Below are positions 30,360 through 40,350 of a stretch of DNA of 64,000 nt, piece by piece. The number at the start of each line of letters is the position of its first letter. The first letter of the stretch is position 1. The stretch spans positions 1-64,000 of IMG/VR virus record IMGVR_UViG_3300023174_003158; one strand, 5' to 3'. The notes beneath the pieces were generated by a model. The model made no database searches and was not told the DNA's origin. It worked only from the letters and a program-made list of their open reading frames with translations. This stretch comes from a virus. A program made the position numbers and the translations under genes.

Positions 30360-33300
30360 TTATGTTACAAAACTTATTAAAACGCCGCTTGTTCCTGTTA
30401 ATCTATTATATGCTGCAATGCCTGCCGCCGATGTTGGTGGTGTGGTTGCCCCTTCATATTCTAATTCTATGAGTTTATTATTTACCCATGTTTTACCCGT
30501 TAAATCAATAAGTATGTTATCAACTGCGGTTAAACTAAATCCATAACTTGAACCCAAATTGGTAATTTTAACATCTGACATAGAACTATACCAATTATAT
30601 GGTGATGTATATCCTGTTATTGTATTATTACCACCAAAACTAACACTTGATAATGCGTTAGTAGGGAAATCACTTAAACTTCCGTCCACAGTATTATTAC
30701 CAAACAAACTTATATTTCTTAATGCTGTTTTACTTGTTATTGATGTTGTACTTCCACTTATTGTATTACCTTCATAAAGAGCTAAACTTATCATCTTTAT
30801 TGGAATATTTGAAATATTCCCACTAATTGGATTTGTTCCTCCACTAATTTGGAATACTAATAAATCTGTCATTACTGCCAAATCACTAGTGTTACCCGAA
30901 ATAGCATTATACGCACCTAACAAAGAAACTTCTGTCATACCTGTTGAGAAATCACTAGTTAATCCTGAAATACCCGATGTCCCATATAAATAAAGAATTT
31001 TAACTGTTTTAGGAACATTACTAACTAAACCTCTAATAGAACTACCACTACTTCTTATGTTTACTGTAACCGCACTAGCAGGTATCCCCGTGGTGTTACC
31101 CGTAATTATACTGTTACCAACAATAGCAAGTGTTGAAGTAATTCCACTTGGGGTATCCGCAATATCACCTGTTATCGTATTATTACCAGTAATTAAACAA
31201 TAATTCAAAGCAGATGGGATATCCGCAGTATTACCCGACAATGTATTATTACCAGCAATTGAAAGTGTACTTAAAGTAGAGTTATGTGGTAATCCCACAA
31301 CATTACCTGATATTGTATTATTACCAAGTATTGCAAGGTAATACATACCACTTGGTCTAGGTACACCTGTTGAATCCCCACCAATTGTTGTATCACCCCA
31401 AATAAAAGTGTATGTTAGTCCTGTAGGTAAATCACTAACACCTCCAGATAAATTATTTTTATTTGTTTGTAAAGTTGTTAAAGTTCTTGGTAGTTGCGAT
31501 GTAACACCACTAACATAAGCATTTCCACTATTTGAACCTGCAGGGTCTAAATTAGGGCCAAATTCAAGTCTTGTTAACCCATTAAGCTTACTCATTTCAG
31601 CCGTCGTAAATGTTAATCCTGATGATGTTGCACCTGTTATGGTATTTGTTATCGTTATTCTCGTTATAGTGGTTAAATCTATTGAATTGAATGTTATATC
31701 ACCCGTATATAGTGATGAATATATGTGACTTATCGTATTCGTTCCTGACGGATACGTGTTGGATGTTGAATCACCCCAATTTACCACAGTAGGAGTAGAG
31801 CTCACCCATGTTGCAAATGTAACCGCAGATAAATTAAATGCCTTCATTGTGAACGATTCCAACGGTCGTGTTATTGTTGGTGTCTGCGTTGGTGTACTTG
31901 TTTTTGTTGGTGTTTGAGTTGGAGTGCTTGTTTTTGTTTGGGTTGGTGTTTTGGTAGTTGTTGGTGTTGGTGTCTGGCTTGCAGGAATACATCCCGCCGG
32001 ACTACCAAATATTCTTTGTATATTTAAAACATTTGAGTTTGAACTTAATGTGTTATCATCTCTATCGTATTTAAAACAAGATTGTATAATACCACCATTA
32101 TTAGAATTGATAGTCCCATAGAAATAAATTCCGGGTAACAAATCAATCGTTCCAAATATTAAATTGTCTGAGGTATAATGTTCCAAAGATGTTGAAACAT
32201 CAATCAATACTCTTGTTGTAGGACACTCCAAAGTTGGGTCAAGGTATTCAAATGTTGCTCTTGCAGATATACCGACTTTATTTGGTGGTGTTGTTGTAGG
32301 TGTTGGAGTAACTGTTGGTGTCGGTGTTTGCGAAGAATTAAATATTGAAAAATTCATTCCAACGTTATATACCGGACTATTTGATGGTGTTGGAGTTACA
32401 AAATTATATGTAAATGTAAAACTAACGGCACTTTGAGGAACAAGATTAGTCGGTGTTGGTGTTACAGGAAAATCGCAATCAAAATATGCAACAAAATCAA
32501 ATGTTTCACAATTAACCGGCGGTGTTGGTGTAGTACAAATCCCTCCAACAAATATATTACTATCCAAATCCGGACAATTAGAATAACAAGGTCTCTTACC
32601 TTGCAAAGAACAAACACCACCCAAAGATGTACTTAAACACCATTCATTATTAGTATAATATATTAACCCATTATTAACACTATCCCCTGTATAATATAAC
32701 CTACCGTTATAATTAGTTAGTGTTGAACTGTATGTACCATTAAATCCCGTTAAAGAAATTAATTTAGTATCAAAACAAAAATTGGTATATTCACAAGGTA
32801 AAGGTGTTGGTGATGGTGTTGGAGTGATTGTTGGTGTTGGTCTTGGAGTTTGTGTCGGTGTTGGTGTTGGTTCACAAAAATCACAACTTTTAAACTGAGG
32901 CGACCCTAAATAAGTTCCGCCCGCCCCTCCGAACTCCAAAAATGAATAACAAATTCCGTTATCAACATATGTGGCACCTAAGAAAGCAGTATCTGAATCA
33001 ACATTATAATAATGTACGGTTCCATCCGAACATCTATACATCACCGCAGATTGAATTGTTGTCCTAGGACATATATTATCAAAACAATCCGAAGCCAAAG
33101 TAAACGTAACTCCGTTTCCATCATATAGTAATCCAACACCAGTGTATGTAACTATTGTCGCACATCCCTCAAATTCACCAAGACCTTGAATATAATAAGT
33201 TGCCCCGGTTGTTGATGGAATACCATTTCCCGCAAATCTAAAAACATTGTTTCCGTCCTCACAACTTCTAAATTGTGTTTGTCTTAACCCTGAAGGGGTA

Positions 33301-33881
33301 ATACTAGGTGTAACCGTTTTAGTTGGAGTATTTGTTGGGGTGGCAGTTTTTGTTGGTGTTTGTGTTTTAGTTGGCGTATTAGTTGCGGTATTTGTTGGTG
33401 TTTGTGTTTTAGTTGGTGTTTGTGTTTTAGTTGGCGTATTAGTTGTAGTTTTTGTTGGTGTTTGAGTTTTAGTTGGTGTTACAGTTTTTGTTGGTGTAAC
33501 ACTTTTTGTTGGAGTCCTTGTGTTTGTTGGTGTTTGAGTTAAAGTAGGAGTGTTGCTCGCAGTATTGGTTGGGGTTTGGGTTAACGTAGCAGTATTGGTT
33601 GGGGTTTGGGTTAATGTTGGCGTGGGTGTCGGAGTTTGAAAACAAGTCGAAATGGCAATGACGACACTATCACTATCCGTTTGATAACAACTCGTTCCCC
33701 CTATGGTATAGTCAGAATAAAACCCTGATTTATTCCTTACACTACATATTGAATCTATATATAAAATACTACCAACAACCAAGGGGGTTGTGTCAGAGTA
33801 AAAACCACTAGTTGACGATAACGAACAAGCGTCTTGACAACTGGTTTCAACATACGATAATTTAATTGGAATACAAGGCAT
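30360..33881 (-). CDS. Fibre-like protein with Thr-Pro linkers and LRR-like C-terminus
   Basis: 1173 residues. N-terminal Cys module (about 1-80), Thr-Pro linker (80-195), more Cys modules (about 196-335 and 350-440, with [11 protein letters not shown] and SCDFC ends), further linkers, a PKD-like segment at about 690-720 ([22 protein letters not shown]), then from about 760 an LRR-like array with recurring '[10 protein letters not shown]...IPS' units (for example [34 protein letters not shown]). LRR-like solenoids serve as receptor-binding domains, so this is a third candidate receptor-binding fibre with architecture parallel to fibre 2. Confidence 0.72.
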   Translation of the reverse strand: MPCIPIKLSYVETSCQDACSLSSTSGFYSDTTPLVVGSILYIDSICSVRNKSGFYSDYTIGGTSCYQTDSDSVVIAISTCFQTPTPTPTLTQTPTNTATLTQTPTNTASNTPTLTQTPTNTRTPTKSVTPTKTVTPTKTQTPTKTTTNTPTKTQTPTKTQTPTNTATNTPTKTQTPTKTATPTNTPTKTVTPSITPSGLRQTQFRSCEDGNNVFRFAGNGIPSTTGATYYIQGLGEFEGCATIVTYTGVGLLYDGNGVTFTLASDCFDNICPRTTIQSAVMYRCSDGTVHYYNVDSDTAFLGATYVDNGICYSFLEFGGAGGTYLGSPQFKSCDFCEPTPTPTQTPRPTPTITPTPSPTPLPCEYTNFCFDTKLISLTGFNGTYSSTLTNYNGRLYYTGDSVNNGLIYYTNNEWCLSTSLGGVCSLQGKRPCYSNCPDLDSNIFVGGICTTPTPPVNCETFDFVAYFDCDFPVTPTPTNLVPQSAVSFTFTYNFVTPTPSNSPVYNVGMNFSIFNSSQTPTPTVTPTPTTTPPNKVGISARATFEYLDPTLECPTTRVLIDVSTSLEHYTSDNLIFGTIDLLPGIYFYGTINSNNGGIIQSCFKYDRDDNTLSSNSNVLNIQRIFGSPAGCIPASQTPTPTTTKTPTQTKTSTPTQTPTKTSTPTQTPTITRPLESFTMKAFNLSAVTFATWVSSTPTVVNWGDSTSNTYPSGTNTISHIYSSLYTGDITFNSIDLTTITRITITNTITGATSSGLTFTTAEMSKLNGLTRLEFGPNLDPAGSNSGNAYVSGVTSQLPRTLTTLQTNKNNLSGGVSDLPTGLTYTFIWGDTTIGGDSTGVPRPSGMYYLAILGNNTISGNVVGLPHNSTLSTLSIAGNNTLSGNTADIPSALNYCLITGNNTITGDIADTPSGITSTLAIVGNSIITGNTTGIPASAVTVNIRSSGSSIRGLVSNVPKTVKILYLYGTSGISGLTSDFSTGMTEVSLLGAYNAISGNTSDLAVMTDLLVFQISGGTNPISGNISNIPIKMISLALYEGNTISGSTTSITSKTALRNISLFGNNTVDGSLSDFPTNALSSVSFGGNNTITGYTSPYNWYSSMSDVKITNLGSSYGFSLTAVDNILIDLTGKTWVNNKLIELEYEGATTPPTSAAGIAAYNRLTGTSGVLISFVT

Positions 33882-33900
33882 AAATGTTTGCTATTATCTT

Positions 33901-33907
33901 ATAAATA
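33901..33907 (-). promoter_or_regulatory. TATTTAT late-promoter-like element
   Basis: TATTTAT on the coding strand followed by AAGATAA, 19 nt from the ATG at 33881. It fits the spacing class of the other sites and would head the fibre operon 33881-16081. Confidence 0.45.
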
Positions 33908-33908
33908 A

Positions 33909-33951
33909 TTTGAAATCGGTTTTATTTTTACTAAAATAATAAAACCTCAAA
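33909..33951 (-). terminator. Hairpin between adhesin and fibre operons
   Basis: TTTGA (33909-33913) and GGTTTTAT (33918-33925) pair with ATAAAACC (33939-33946) and TCAAA (33947-33951), with a 4-nt bulge. The flanking sequence is A/T-rich. It lies after the stop at 34010 in transcription order and just before the TATTTAT element, so it probably separates two transcription units. The rest of the 128-nt gap (33952-34009) is AT-rich with no gene. Confidence 0.45.
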
Positions 33952-34009
33952 TTTTTTTATAAACAAACAATTAAAAATAATTTAGATATAAATAAATAAC
34001 CCACCATAA

Positions 34010-34267
34010 CTATGGTATTGGGCTCGTGCATAAGACATCACTTAGTAATTCACAATCAAGAGAATCAACAATTTTAACTCTAATTAAAGGAACATTTATG
34101 TAGGTATTTGTAAATGCGGATGGGACTTCAATAAAAATATCAGGAGGAGCTGTTTGGGTGAATGCCGTTAAAAATAATGAATTATTTCCATATATATCAC
34201 TAATCGTAATAGAATATGGTGGGGTACCACCCGAAAATTCAGTTAATTTTATTATCGGTATATTCAC
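34010..34267 (-). CDS. Small SprB-like protein, 85 aa, GTG start
   Basis: Predicted to start at GTG 34267 (no ATG nearby), 6 nt after the stop of the 34274 gene. It reads NIPIIKLTEFSGGTPPYSIT and ends DSLDCELLSDVLC, i.e. one truncated GGTPPY (SprB-type) module. It may be a small extra adhesin unit, or a fragment of the larger SprB protein upstream that became separated by a stop. Confidence 0.55.
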   Translation of the reverse strand: MNIPIIKLTEFSGGTPPYSITISDIYGNNSLFLTAFTQTAPPDIFIEVPSAFTNTYINVPLIRVKIVDSLDCELLSDVLCTSPIP

Positions 34268-34273
34268 TATTAT

Positions 34274-36424
34274 TTAACTTAAACAATTTATTTCATAATC
34301 AATTAATAAATAAACTTTAATATTAATTGCCGCGATTGTACCATTAACAATATCTTGGTTATCAATATCACTTATAATAACTAACTTATTATTTAATTCA
34401 TCAATGATAACATTACCAACACCCTTAACTTTTAAAATCATTGATTTAATTGTATCCTGCCAAATATTATCACTTGGAGGCACAACCAATGAATTTGTAA
34501 CATAAAAAGGTTCAATAACTTCAGTCCCGTATGGTTGTACCACCAATTTAGCACTGAATGTTGCAGATACTAAATTACAACCACTATTCCCATTAGTAAC
34601 ATCATAATACCCCTCATTAAACATTTTTAGAATACTGTATTTTGCCGATGTATTAACATTAAACGTTTCCTCCGAAACTGTATATGTACTATAAGAAGAA
34701 ATTGTGTTACTACCTTCAACCGTAACACTTCTTTCCGCATAATTTGAATTTGCATCAACTAAGGTCAATGTATATGTTCCGGCGGTTAAATTTTCCACCA
34801 TATTTGTTTGTGGGTTATTTGGAATATTTGACGACCAATTAAACGTAAACGGAGGAACCCCCGCCATAATAAATGTTGTTATCGTACCCCCACTCGGTGT
34901 AGACGCTATTGTCGGTAGCAAAGAAAAATTCACATTTGGTATATCTGTAACATACTCATTTGTTTTTTGTATACAACCATTATTATCGGTAACTGTAATA
35001 TTATATTGACCCGACACGATATTTGTAAAGGTTACAGAACTTAAATAAGTGTTTAATATATCTATTTGTCCGTTATTTAACGAATAATTGTATGGGGCTG
35101 TACCACCACTAGATATTGTTACCGTTATAGACCCATTTGCCAACCCAAATCTCGCACCAATTGAAGACGCGGATACAGTATATAGATTTTGACTAACTAA
35201 CGTATAATCCTGATTAAACGTGCAACCAACACTATCAATAACATATAGAGAATGTTCTCCACCACCCAAAAAAGAAAATAAATTATTTTGAGAGGTAGTT
35301 TGAATTGATTTGTTATTCCCATCAGGGTAAATTAAAGTATATGTATATGGTGGAGTCCCTCCTTGTAAAAAAACAAACATTGACCCATTTTCATTAGAGC
35401 ATCCCGGATTTGTCACATTAACATTTACCGATGTCATACCCTCAGGGGTCGCCAATAATGCAGATGCGGTTGCCGTACAATAAGCGGCATCCGTAACCAA
35501 TAATGAATAAGGCCCTGAAGATAAATCAGTTAATGTTAAACTAGTTGAATATGAAATCTCAAAATACCCGGTTGACGCCGAATAATAATAAGGTGGCGTA
35601 CCTCCTTCAATATAAAAAGTTAAAGACCCATTATTTGTTAAACATGATGGCGGAACTGGTGTAACCAACGGTATAGTAACCGGACCAACATCTGTGATTG
35701 TCGCGGCAGATATCCTAGTACAACCCAAAGAGTCGGTTACATTAACACTATATAAACCACTCGTTAATCCCGTAATTGAACTACTCGTTTGTCCGTTACT
35801 CCATATATAAGTATATGGTGGAGTTCCGGTTTGTCCCGTAACAAATATCTTACCTAACGGCCCATTCCCACAACTTGAATTTGGAACAACATATAAACCA
35901 TAATCCAAATTTGTTGAAGGTTCAACTACAAAAGTATTAGTTCTACCCGTACATCCCCCTACATCCAAAACAACCATATAATAAGTTCCCGCTGTTAAAT
36001 TGTTAAACACCCCAAAACTTGAATCCGTTATTGCCGACGATATAAAGTCGTTAGACCCACTATATAAAAAATAAGTTGTTTGTGAATATAATGATGATGA
36101 AGTACCTGTTACCGAACCATTATTTAAACCACAAGTTGTATTCTGCACGTTATCTACATAAGCACAAACACCACTCGATAATGGTACAGACACCAATAAA
36201 GTATTGTTTATAGGTAAACTACTATCGGTTATTTGAATCGAATATGTTCCGGAGTACAATAAAGTTCTCGATGAGTTGGTTACCAAAGCGTCATTACCTA
36301 AATCCGGTGTGAGCCAATTAACATTATATGGTGGGGTCCCACCATTAGGAACTATTAGAATACTTCCATCACCCGTACCCGAACAATCACCAACAACCGA
36401 TATCGAATAAAACAAACTAGCCAT
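34274..36424 (-). CDS. SprB-repeat adhesin-like tail protein, 716 aa
   Basis: 716 residues with about seven SprB-type repeats: each has an N-G-S-[IVL] strand, GG-T-x-P-[YF] turn (GDGSILIVPNGGTPPYN, NNGSLTFYIEGGTPPYY, ANGSITVTISSGGTAPYN) and an ending G-T-Y-x-[IV]-x-[VI]-x-D-x-x-x-C. SprB is the mobile surface adhesin of gliding flavobacteria; the same Ig-like repeat in a phage tail suggests imitation of, or binding to, host surface glycans. The last about 150 residues form a separate non-repeat domain. It ends just before the GTG-start 85-aa gene and begins 3 nt after the 36428 gene. Confidence 0.75.
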   Translation of the reverse strand: MASLFYSISVVGDCSGTGDGSILIVPNGGTPPYNVNWLTPDLGNDALVTNSSRTLLYSGTYSIQITDSSLPINNTLLVSVPLSSGVCAYVDNVQNTTCGLNNGSVTGTSSSLYSQTTYFLYSGSNDFISSAITDSSFGVFNNLTAGTYYMVVLDVGGCTGRTNTFVVEPSTNLDYGLYVVPNSSCGNGPLGKIFVTGQTGTPPYTYIWSNGQTSSSITGLTSGLYSVNVTDSLGCTRISAATITDVGPVTIPLVTPVPPSCLTNNGSLTFYIEGGTPPYYYSASTGYFEISYSTSLTLTDLSSGPYSLLVTDAAYCTATASALLATPEGMTSVNVNVTNPGCSNENGSMFVFLQGGTPPYTYTLIYPDGNNKSIQTTSQNNLFSFLGGGEHSLYVIDSVGCTFNQDYTLVSQNLYTVSASSIGARFGLANGSITVTISSGGTAPYNYSLNNGQIDILNTYLSSVTFTNIVSGQYNITVTDNNGCIQKTNEYVTDIPNVNFSLLPTIASTPSGGTITTFIMAGVPPFTFNWSSNIPNNPQTNMVENLTAGTYTLTLVDANSNYAERSVTVEGSNTISSYSTYTVSEETFNVNTSAKYSILKMFNEGYYDVTNGNSGCNLVSATFSAKLVVQPYGTEVIEPFYVTNSLVVPPSDNIWQDTIKSMILKVKGVGNVIIDELNNKLVIISDIDNQDIVNGTIAAINIKVYLLIDYEINCLS

Positions 36425-36427
36425 TCA

Positions 36428-39409
36428 TTAACAATTTACATTTATATTTATACCAACTTCTAACTTTAATAATTGTGACAAATAGAGCGGTTGGTTGGTT
36501 AGGTTTATAATTGTTAAGTCATTTCCATTTAAATTAAACCATAAATTATAATTTAATAATTGAGGTAAACTATTCTTTAACGCCAATTTCCATTCTCCAT
36601 CACTTGGGTATCCATTAAGACCAACACCACTATAAAACTTATAATTAATCAATAAATTACTACCAATCGTCAAATTAACATACCACTCTGTAGTTAAACT
36701 ATTAATACCATTACAACTTGTAGTCGTGTATCCGTTTGATTGTAATAAAGTTCCAACTTGATTTCTCAATATTGCACTAAAGGATGATAATGCAGATTTT
36801 TGTGTTAACCACGGATATATCGGTACTGTTATTTTTTCCTCATTCGCACCATAATTTGATAAACTTGCAGTTCTAGAACAAGGGTCTACAAATTTTTCCT
36901 CAATCGCACAACCTCTTTGTCTCCTATAAACGAATTTTTGTCTATGTAATACAGAATTTTCAAACCTCGTACCTCCCTGCCAAATCGTAGTTGCCGGAAT
37001 CATTTGTTCCACCAATTTCATCCAATCAGGGCCAAGTCCATTTACATAATCAATAAGTTTTTGATACGTGTATTTATTATTTTGTGTCCCCGTATTTTGA
37101 TATTGTTGTATATATTTCCAAAATAAAGATTGTAATGTTGGATATCCCCCGGTTTTTCCGTCCGTAATAAACTGACGATTTCTTGTGTTTATTAAATTTT
37201 GCCAAAAAGTTTGATTAAATTCAAAAAAAGTTTTGTTTTGTGGTTCGGGGTCAATAACCGTAGAATCCACACCACCCGGTACAGGGTATCCAATAGTTAA
37301 ACCTGATTCGGGAATTGGGTATCCATATTTTCTTGATTGTTCCCAAATCTCATATGCCAATCCTTGACCCGGATTTAAAAACAAATCGATATTTTTTATA
37401 TTGAGAACCAATTTTTCATTATTGATAAAATAATATGAATTGTAATTTGCATCTTTTGATGCCCTTAATTTATCATCTGTTGATATCCAAGATTTATTAT
37501 TATCAATAATTCTGTCTAACCTAAAACCCTCATTCATATAAGGGAATTTTTTAAACACATTTAAATAGTCCTCACCATATGTGAATGGTTTTAATTGTGT
37601 TTGTATATCTGTGTTTTGTCCCGAATATAATCTACTATTTATAACAAGTTCCTCGTTGTTTCTATGTTGTGGTGTTTGTTCGTACCATCCTGCACCTTTT
37701 TGGAAAAAGTAACTATCAGTTTCCGCAGGTGCCTTTGGATAACCAAATTCATCCACAGGATAATCTTTTCTTGTTAAAGTAACACTTTCGTATAAAGATT
37801 GATTTGTAAATGCCGTAAAGGTTTGTCCTTTAAGTTTATACGTTTGACCCACTTGCAATTGGGGTATTTGATTGACATATGTTCCTCCGGTTATTTGTGC
37901 GTATTGATAATAGAAGTAATCCATATCAACCTCTCTATCCGCAACCTCTATATGCTCGTTATATTCAATTAACGACTCAGGAGCACCAATTAAATTTAAT
38001 AAAAATTCAATAGACCTCCTTGTTCCTTTTGACCTAAAAATATACCCTGAATTAAGTATTAAGTTTCTGTAAAAAGAATAGTTTAATTCTTGTGAGGTCA
38101 ACGCCCTCGTATAACCAGGGTAGTTAGGTTTTACCTGAGCCCCAAATATTGTCTCTAAAAAATTATCATTTGTAATGGGTGAAAAATTTGACTGCCAACC
38201 AAGAGTCGACGCCAAATCTTTTAAAAGTTCGTTTGGTATATCATTTGACGGGTTGTAGTTAACCGATGTCATAAAACTTAATCCATCAATATATTTTTTA
38301 ATGTCGTCAAAACTAACACCATAAATTTGGAATACCTTTTCAACTTTTCTCCCTAGAGTATCAAACTCTTTTAATGAACCCGCAGTTAAAAACCTCGAGA
38401 TTAAATTCGTTTTAAATGAATCAAATGCCTCACCGACCTCTTGTAGTATTGTTATATAATCATCAAATACCGCATTTCTAATATCTAGATTCCACGCCCC
38501 GTCTTTAGGCCATGTAACTTTTTGATTATTAATTGTTATTTTCCCATTATCTTGCTCTTGGGGTACTTTAAAGACCGCAGTATACTCCGGAATTACCAAC
38601 CTATTTAATAGAAAATTCTCAATCTCATCAAAAGTTTCCGCAAATACCTTATCAACAATATAGTCGTTAGGTCTAATTTGAAAATTTGTTGTGGATGTTG
38701 TTGCCGTAGTTCCAAATGGTGCCCCTGAAACATAAAATGCTATGTACCCAGAATATAACGCATCCGAGGGTAAAAAAGACTGAACCTTATATTCTAACCC
38801 TCCTATTGATATCGCATAATCCAAATAAGTATTTGGTAAATTTCTATACTGAGAAATTGACATCTCCCTTCTAGCAATGTTTTGAGATGCATTTGTTGTA
38901 TAATCTATCTCAAATGGATTAAACAATCTTTTAGTATCCACCTCAAAATATGTTTCATCATTAATAGAATTATATGATATATTAACCGCCGTTGACCCGG
39001 TTGTAAAATCGGGTGTAAAGAACAAAGAATCTAAAGATGCCGGAAAATAATTAATTATTTTTGTTATTGATATTGCAAATCGTTTTGACAACGAACCATA
39101 TAAAGCAAAATTCAATACTTGCGAATTATCAAATACAGGATAAACTTTAAATTGAGTTTTTTGTATTACCTTACTCTGAGCTATACTCGTTATGTTTAAA
39201 TCCTCTAAATTAACCGGAGCAGAAAAAGCACCAATACCAAATTTTCTATTAACCTTATCTACAACATTTGAGGTAAACTCAAAGTTACCTTGCGTAAGTC
39301 CTCCACCATCAACAATTTGTAAACCAACAATATTGTCGGAAAATGTTCCGGCACCGCTTCCGGGTCTGGGAGGATAAAAATATTTAGTATTTTTTATAGT
39401 TGTTGCCAT
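36428..39409 (-). CDS. Baseplate/tail structural protein, 993 aa
   Basis: 993 residues. An N-terminal segment (ATTIKNTKYFYPPRPGSGAG) precedes a long alpha/beta chain. Around residue 390-480 it has LKDLASTLGWQS..., SFYRNLILNSGYIFRSKGTR and RSIEFLLNLIGAPES. The 'Y-I-[FY]-[RK]-S-K-G-T-[RK]-[RK]-S-I-E-x-L-L-x-x-[IY]-G-x-P' signature is found in baseplate/tail proteins of the P2 gpI-type and related phages. It therefore probably forms part of the baseplate wedge or its fibre-binding rim. The start is TAATG-coupled to the gene at 39409-40314. Confidence 0.65.
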   Translation of the reverse strand: MATTIKNTKYFYPPRPGSGAGTFSDNIVGLQIVDGGGLTQGNFEFTSNVVDKVNRKFGIGAFSAPVNLEDLNITSIAQSKVIQKTQFKVYPVFDNSQVLNFALYGSLSKRFAISITKIINYFPASLDSLFFTPDFTTGSTAVNISYNSINDETYFEVDTKRLFNPFEIDYTTNASQNIARREMSISQYRNLPNTYLDYAISIGGLEYKVQSFLPSDALYSGYIAFYVSGAPFGTTATTSTTNFQIRPNDYIVDKVFAETFDEIENFLLNRLVIPEYTAVFKVPQEQDNGKITINNQKVTWPKDGAWNLDIRNAVFDDYITILQEVGEAFDSFKTNLISRFLTAGSLKEFDTLGRKVEKVFQIYGVSFDDIKKYIDGLSFMTSVNYNPSNDIPNELLKDLASTLGWQSNFSPITNDNFLETIFGAQVKPNYPGYTRALTSQELNYSFYRNLILNSGYIFRSKGTRRSIEFLLNLIGAPESLIEYNEHIEVADREVDMDYFYYQYAQITGGTYVNQIPQLQVGQTYKLKGQTFTAFTNQSLYESVTLTRKDYPVDEFGYPKAPAETDSYFFQKGAGWYEQTPQHRNNEELVINSRLYSGQNTDIQTQLKPFTYGEDYLNVFKKFPYMNEGFRLDRIIDNNKSWISTDDKLRASKDANYNSYYFINNEKLVLNIKNIDLFLNPGQGLAYEIWEQSRKYGYPIPESGLTIGYPVPGGVDSTVIDPEPQNKTFFEFNQTFWQNLINTRNRQFITDGKTGGYPTLQSLFWKYIQQYQNTGTQNNKYTYQKLIDYVNGLGPDWMKLVEQMIPATTIWQGGTRFENSVLHRQKFVYRRQRGCAIEEKFVDPCSRTASLSNYGANEEKITVPIYPWLTQKSALSSFSAILRNQVGTLLQSNGYTTTSCNGINSLTTEWYVNLTIGSNLLINYKFYSGVGLNGYPSDGEWKLALKNSLPQLLNYNLWFNLNGNDLTIINLTNQPLYLSQLLKLEVGININVNC

Positions 39410-40314
39410 TAAGTAGTTATAGTGTTAAAATTTTTACTGAAATCAATATTCGCCCCTCTACTTTGTCTAACCTCATAAAGAAGTTCGTTAAATTGGTCTC
39501 TAATTTCAAACAAATTGTATTGTCTAAATATATTATTATTTGAATCGTAAATAGTGTAAACACCATCATCAATAGATTTGGTTTGATTACCGTAAAGAGC
39601 AATTGCCAATGTATCAATGTCGTATTCCGCCATTTGAATATCTATCGTAATAGGATTAAAAAATGTATTGGTTATGATTATGTCTTGTCCCGGCTGACCT
39701 ATAAATGGTGTTGCGTTTGGTTTGTTTGTTGGTGATGACGATGGTGATACCGTAACAAATAATAAATTTGAAATTCCATCAACATATCTATATCTAATTG
39801 ATTTTTGTGATGTATTTGTTTGATTCACAACAACCGGTTCACAAAAAAAACATGAAGTAATTATCCTAAAAAAATTACTTATTTTACTTCCATCAAAATT
39901 AAGATACTCAATTCTAAACCCAACCAATCCTTGTGGAACAAATTTGTTAAGATACTGAGATGGAACGTTTGCCAAATCAATAATAAGTCCCTTCACATTC
40001 GGTAACGCACTTAAGATACCACAATCCGTAATTAAAGTCCTTATTTGTGCCGGTCTTAAATATAAAGTATAAAACCCTAAAGCATTAAATTCCTCCGCAG
40101 GTAAAGTTAAATTATACAACCCACCGAGTATCTCATTATTATTCCCACCTGTTTGAGAATTATTAAAATATGGTTTTAATAATGAGGTCGCATCCAATGT
40201 TTTAAGGACAAAATTATTGGTGACATCCCTTGATGGGGTATAATTCATTATTATCTCCACATCTTCAGGACTAACGTCCGCAGGCTTTAAAGTCCCATAA
40301 GTTCCAATACTCAT
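39409..40314 (-). CDS. Structural protein in baseplate block, 301 aa
   Basis: Starts MSIGTYGTLKPADVSPEDVE with ATG at 40314. Alpha/beta chain without obvious repeat; a Cys pair SCFFC lies at about residue 155. No family recognised, but position between two baseplate-type genes and TAATG coupling to the downstream 993-aa gene argue that it assembles with them. A second minus-frame reading (39417-39617) is a shadow. A TATTTAT element (40329-40335) precedes it, suggesting a new transcription start. Confidence 0.6.
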   Translation of the reverse strand: MSIGTYGTLKPADVSPEDVEIIMNYTPSRDVTNNFVLKTLDATSLLKPYFNNSQTGGNNNEILGGLYNLTLPAEEFNALGFYTLYLRPAQIRTLITDCGILSALPNVKGLIIDLANVPSQYLNKFVPQGLVGFRIEYLNFDGSKISNFFRIITSCFFCEPVVVNQTNTSQKSIRYRYVDGISNLLFVTVSPSSSPTNKPNATPFIGQPGQDIIITNTFFNPITIDIQMAEYDIDTLAIALYGNQTKSIDDGVYTIYDSNNNIFRQYNLFEIRDQFNELLYEVRQSRGANIDFSKNFNTITT

Positions 40315-40328
40315 ACTTTTCTTTTTTT

Positions 40329-40335
40329 ATAAATA
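40329..40335 (-). promoter_or_regulatory. TATTTAT late-promoter-like element
   Basis: TATTTAT followed by an A-run on the coding strand, 14 nt from the ATG at 40314. Confidence 0.5.
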
Positions 40336-40350
40336 GTTTTATTATACTTT

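Noticed and set aside
34010-34267. Frameshifted continuation of the 716-aa SprB protein
   Set aside because: Frame and spacing show a stop, a short gap and a GTG start; no slippery heptamer is obvious, so it was kept as a separate small gene.
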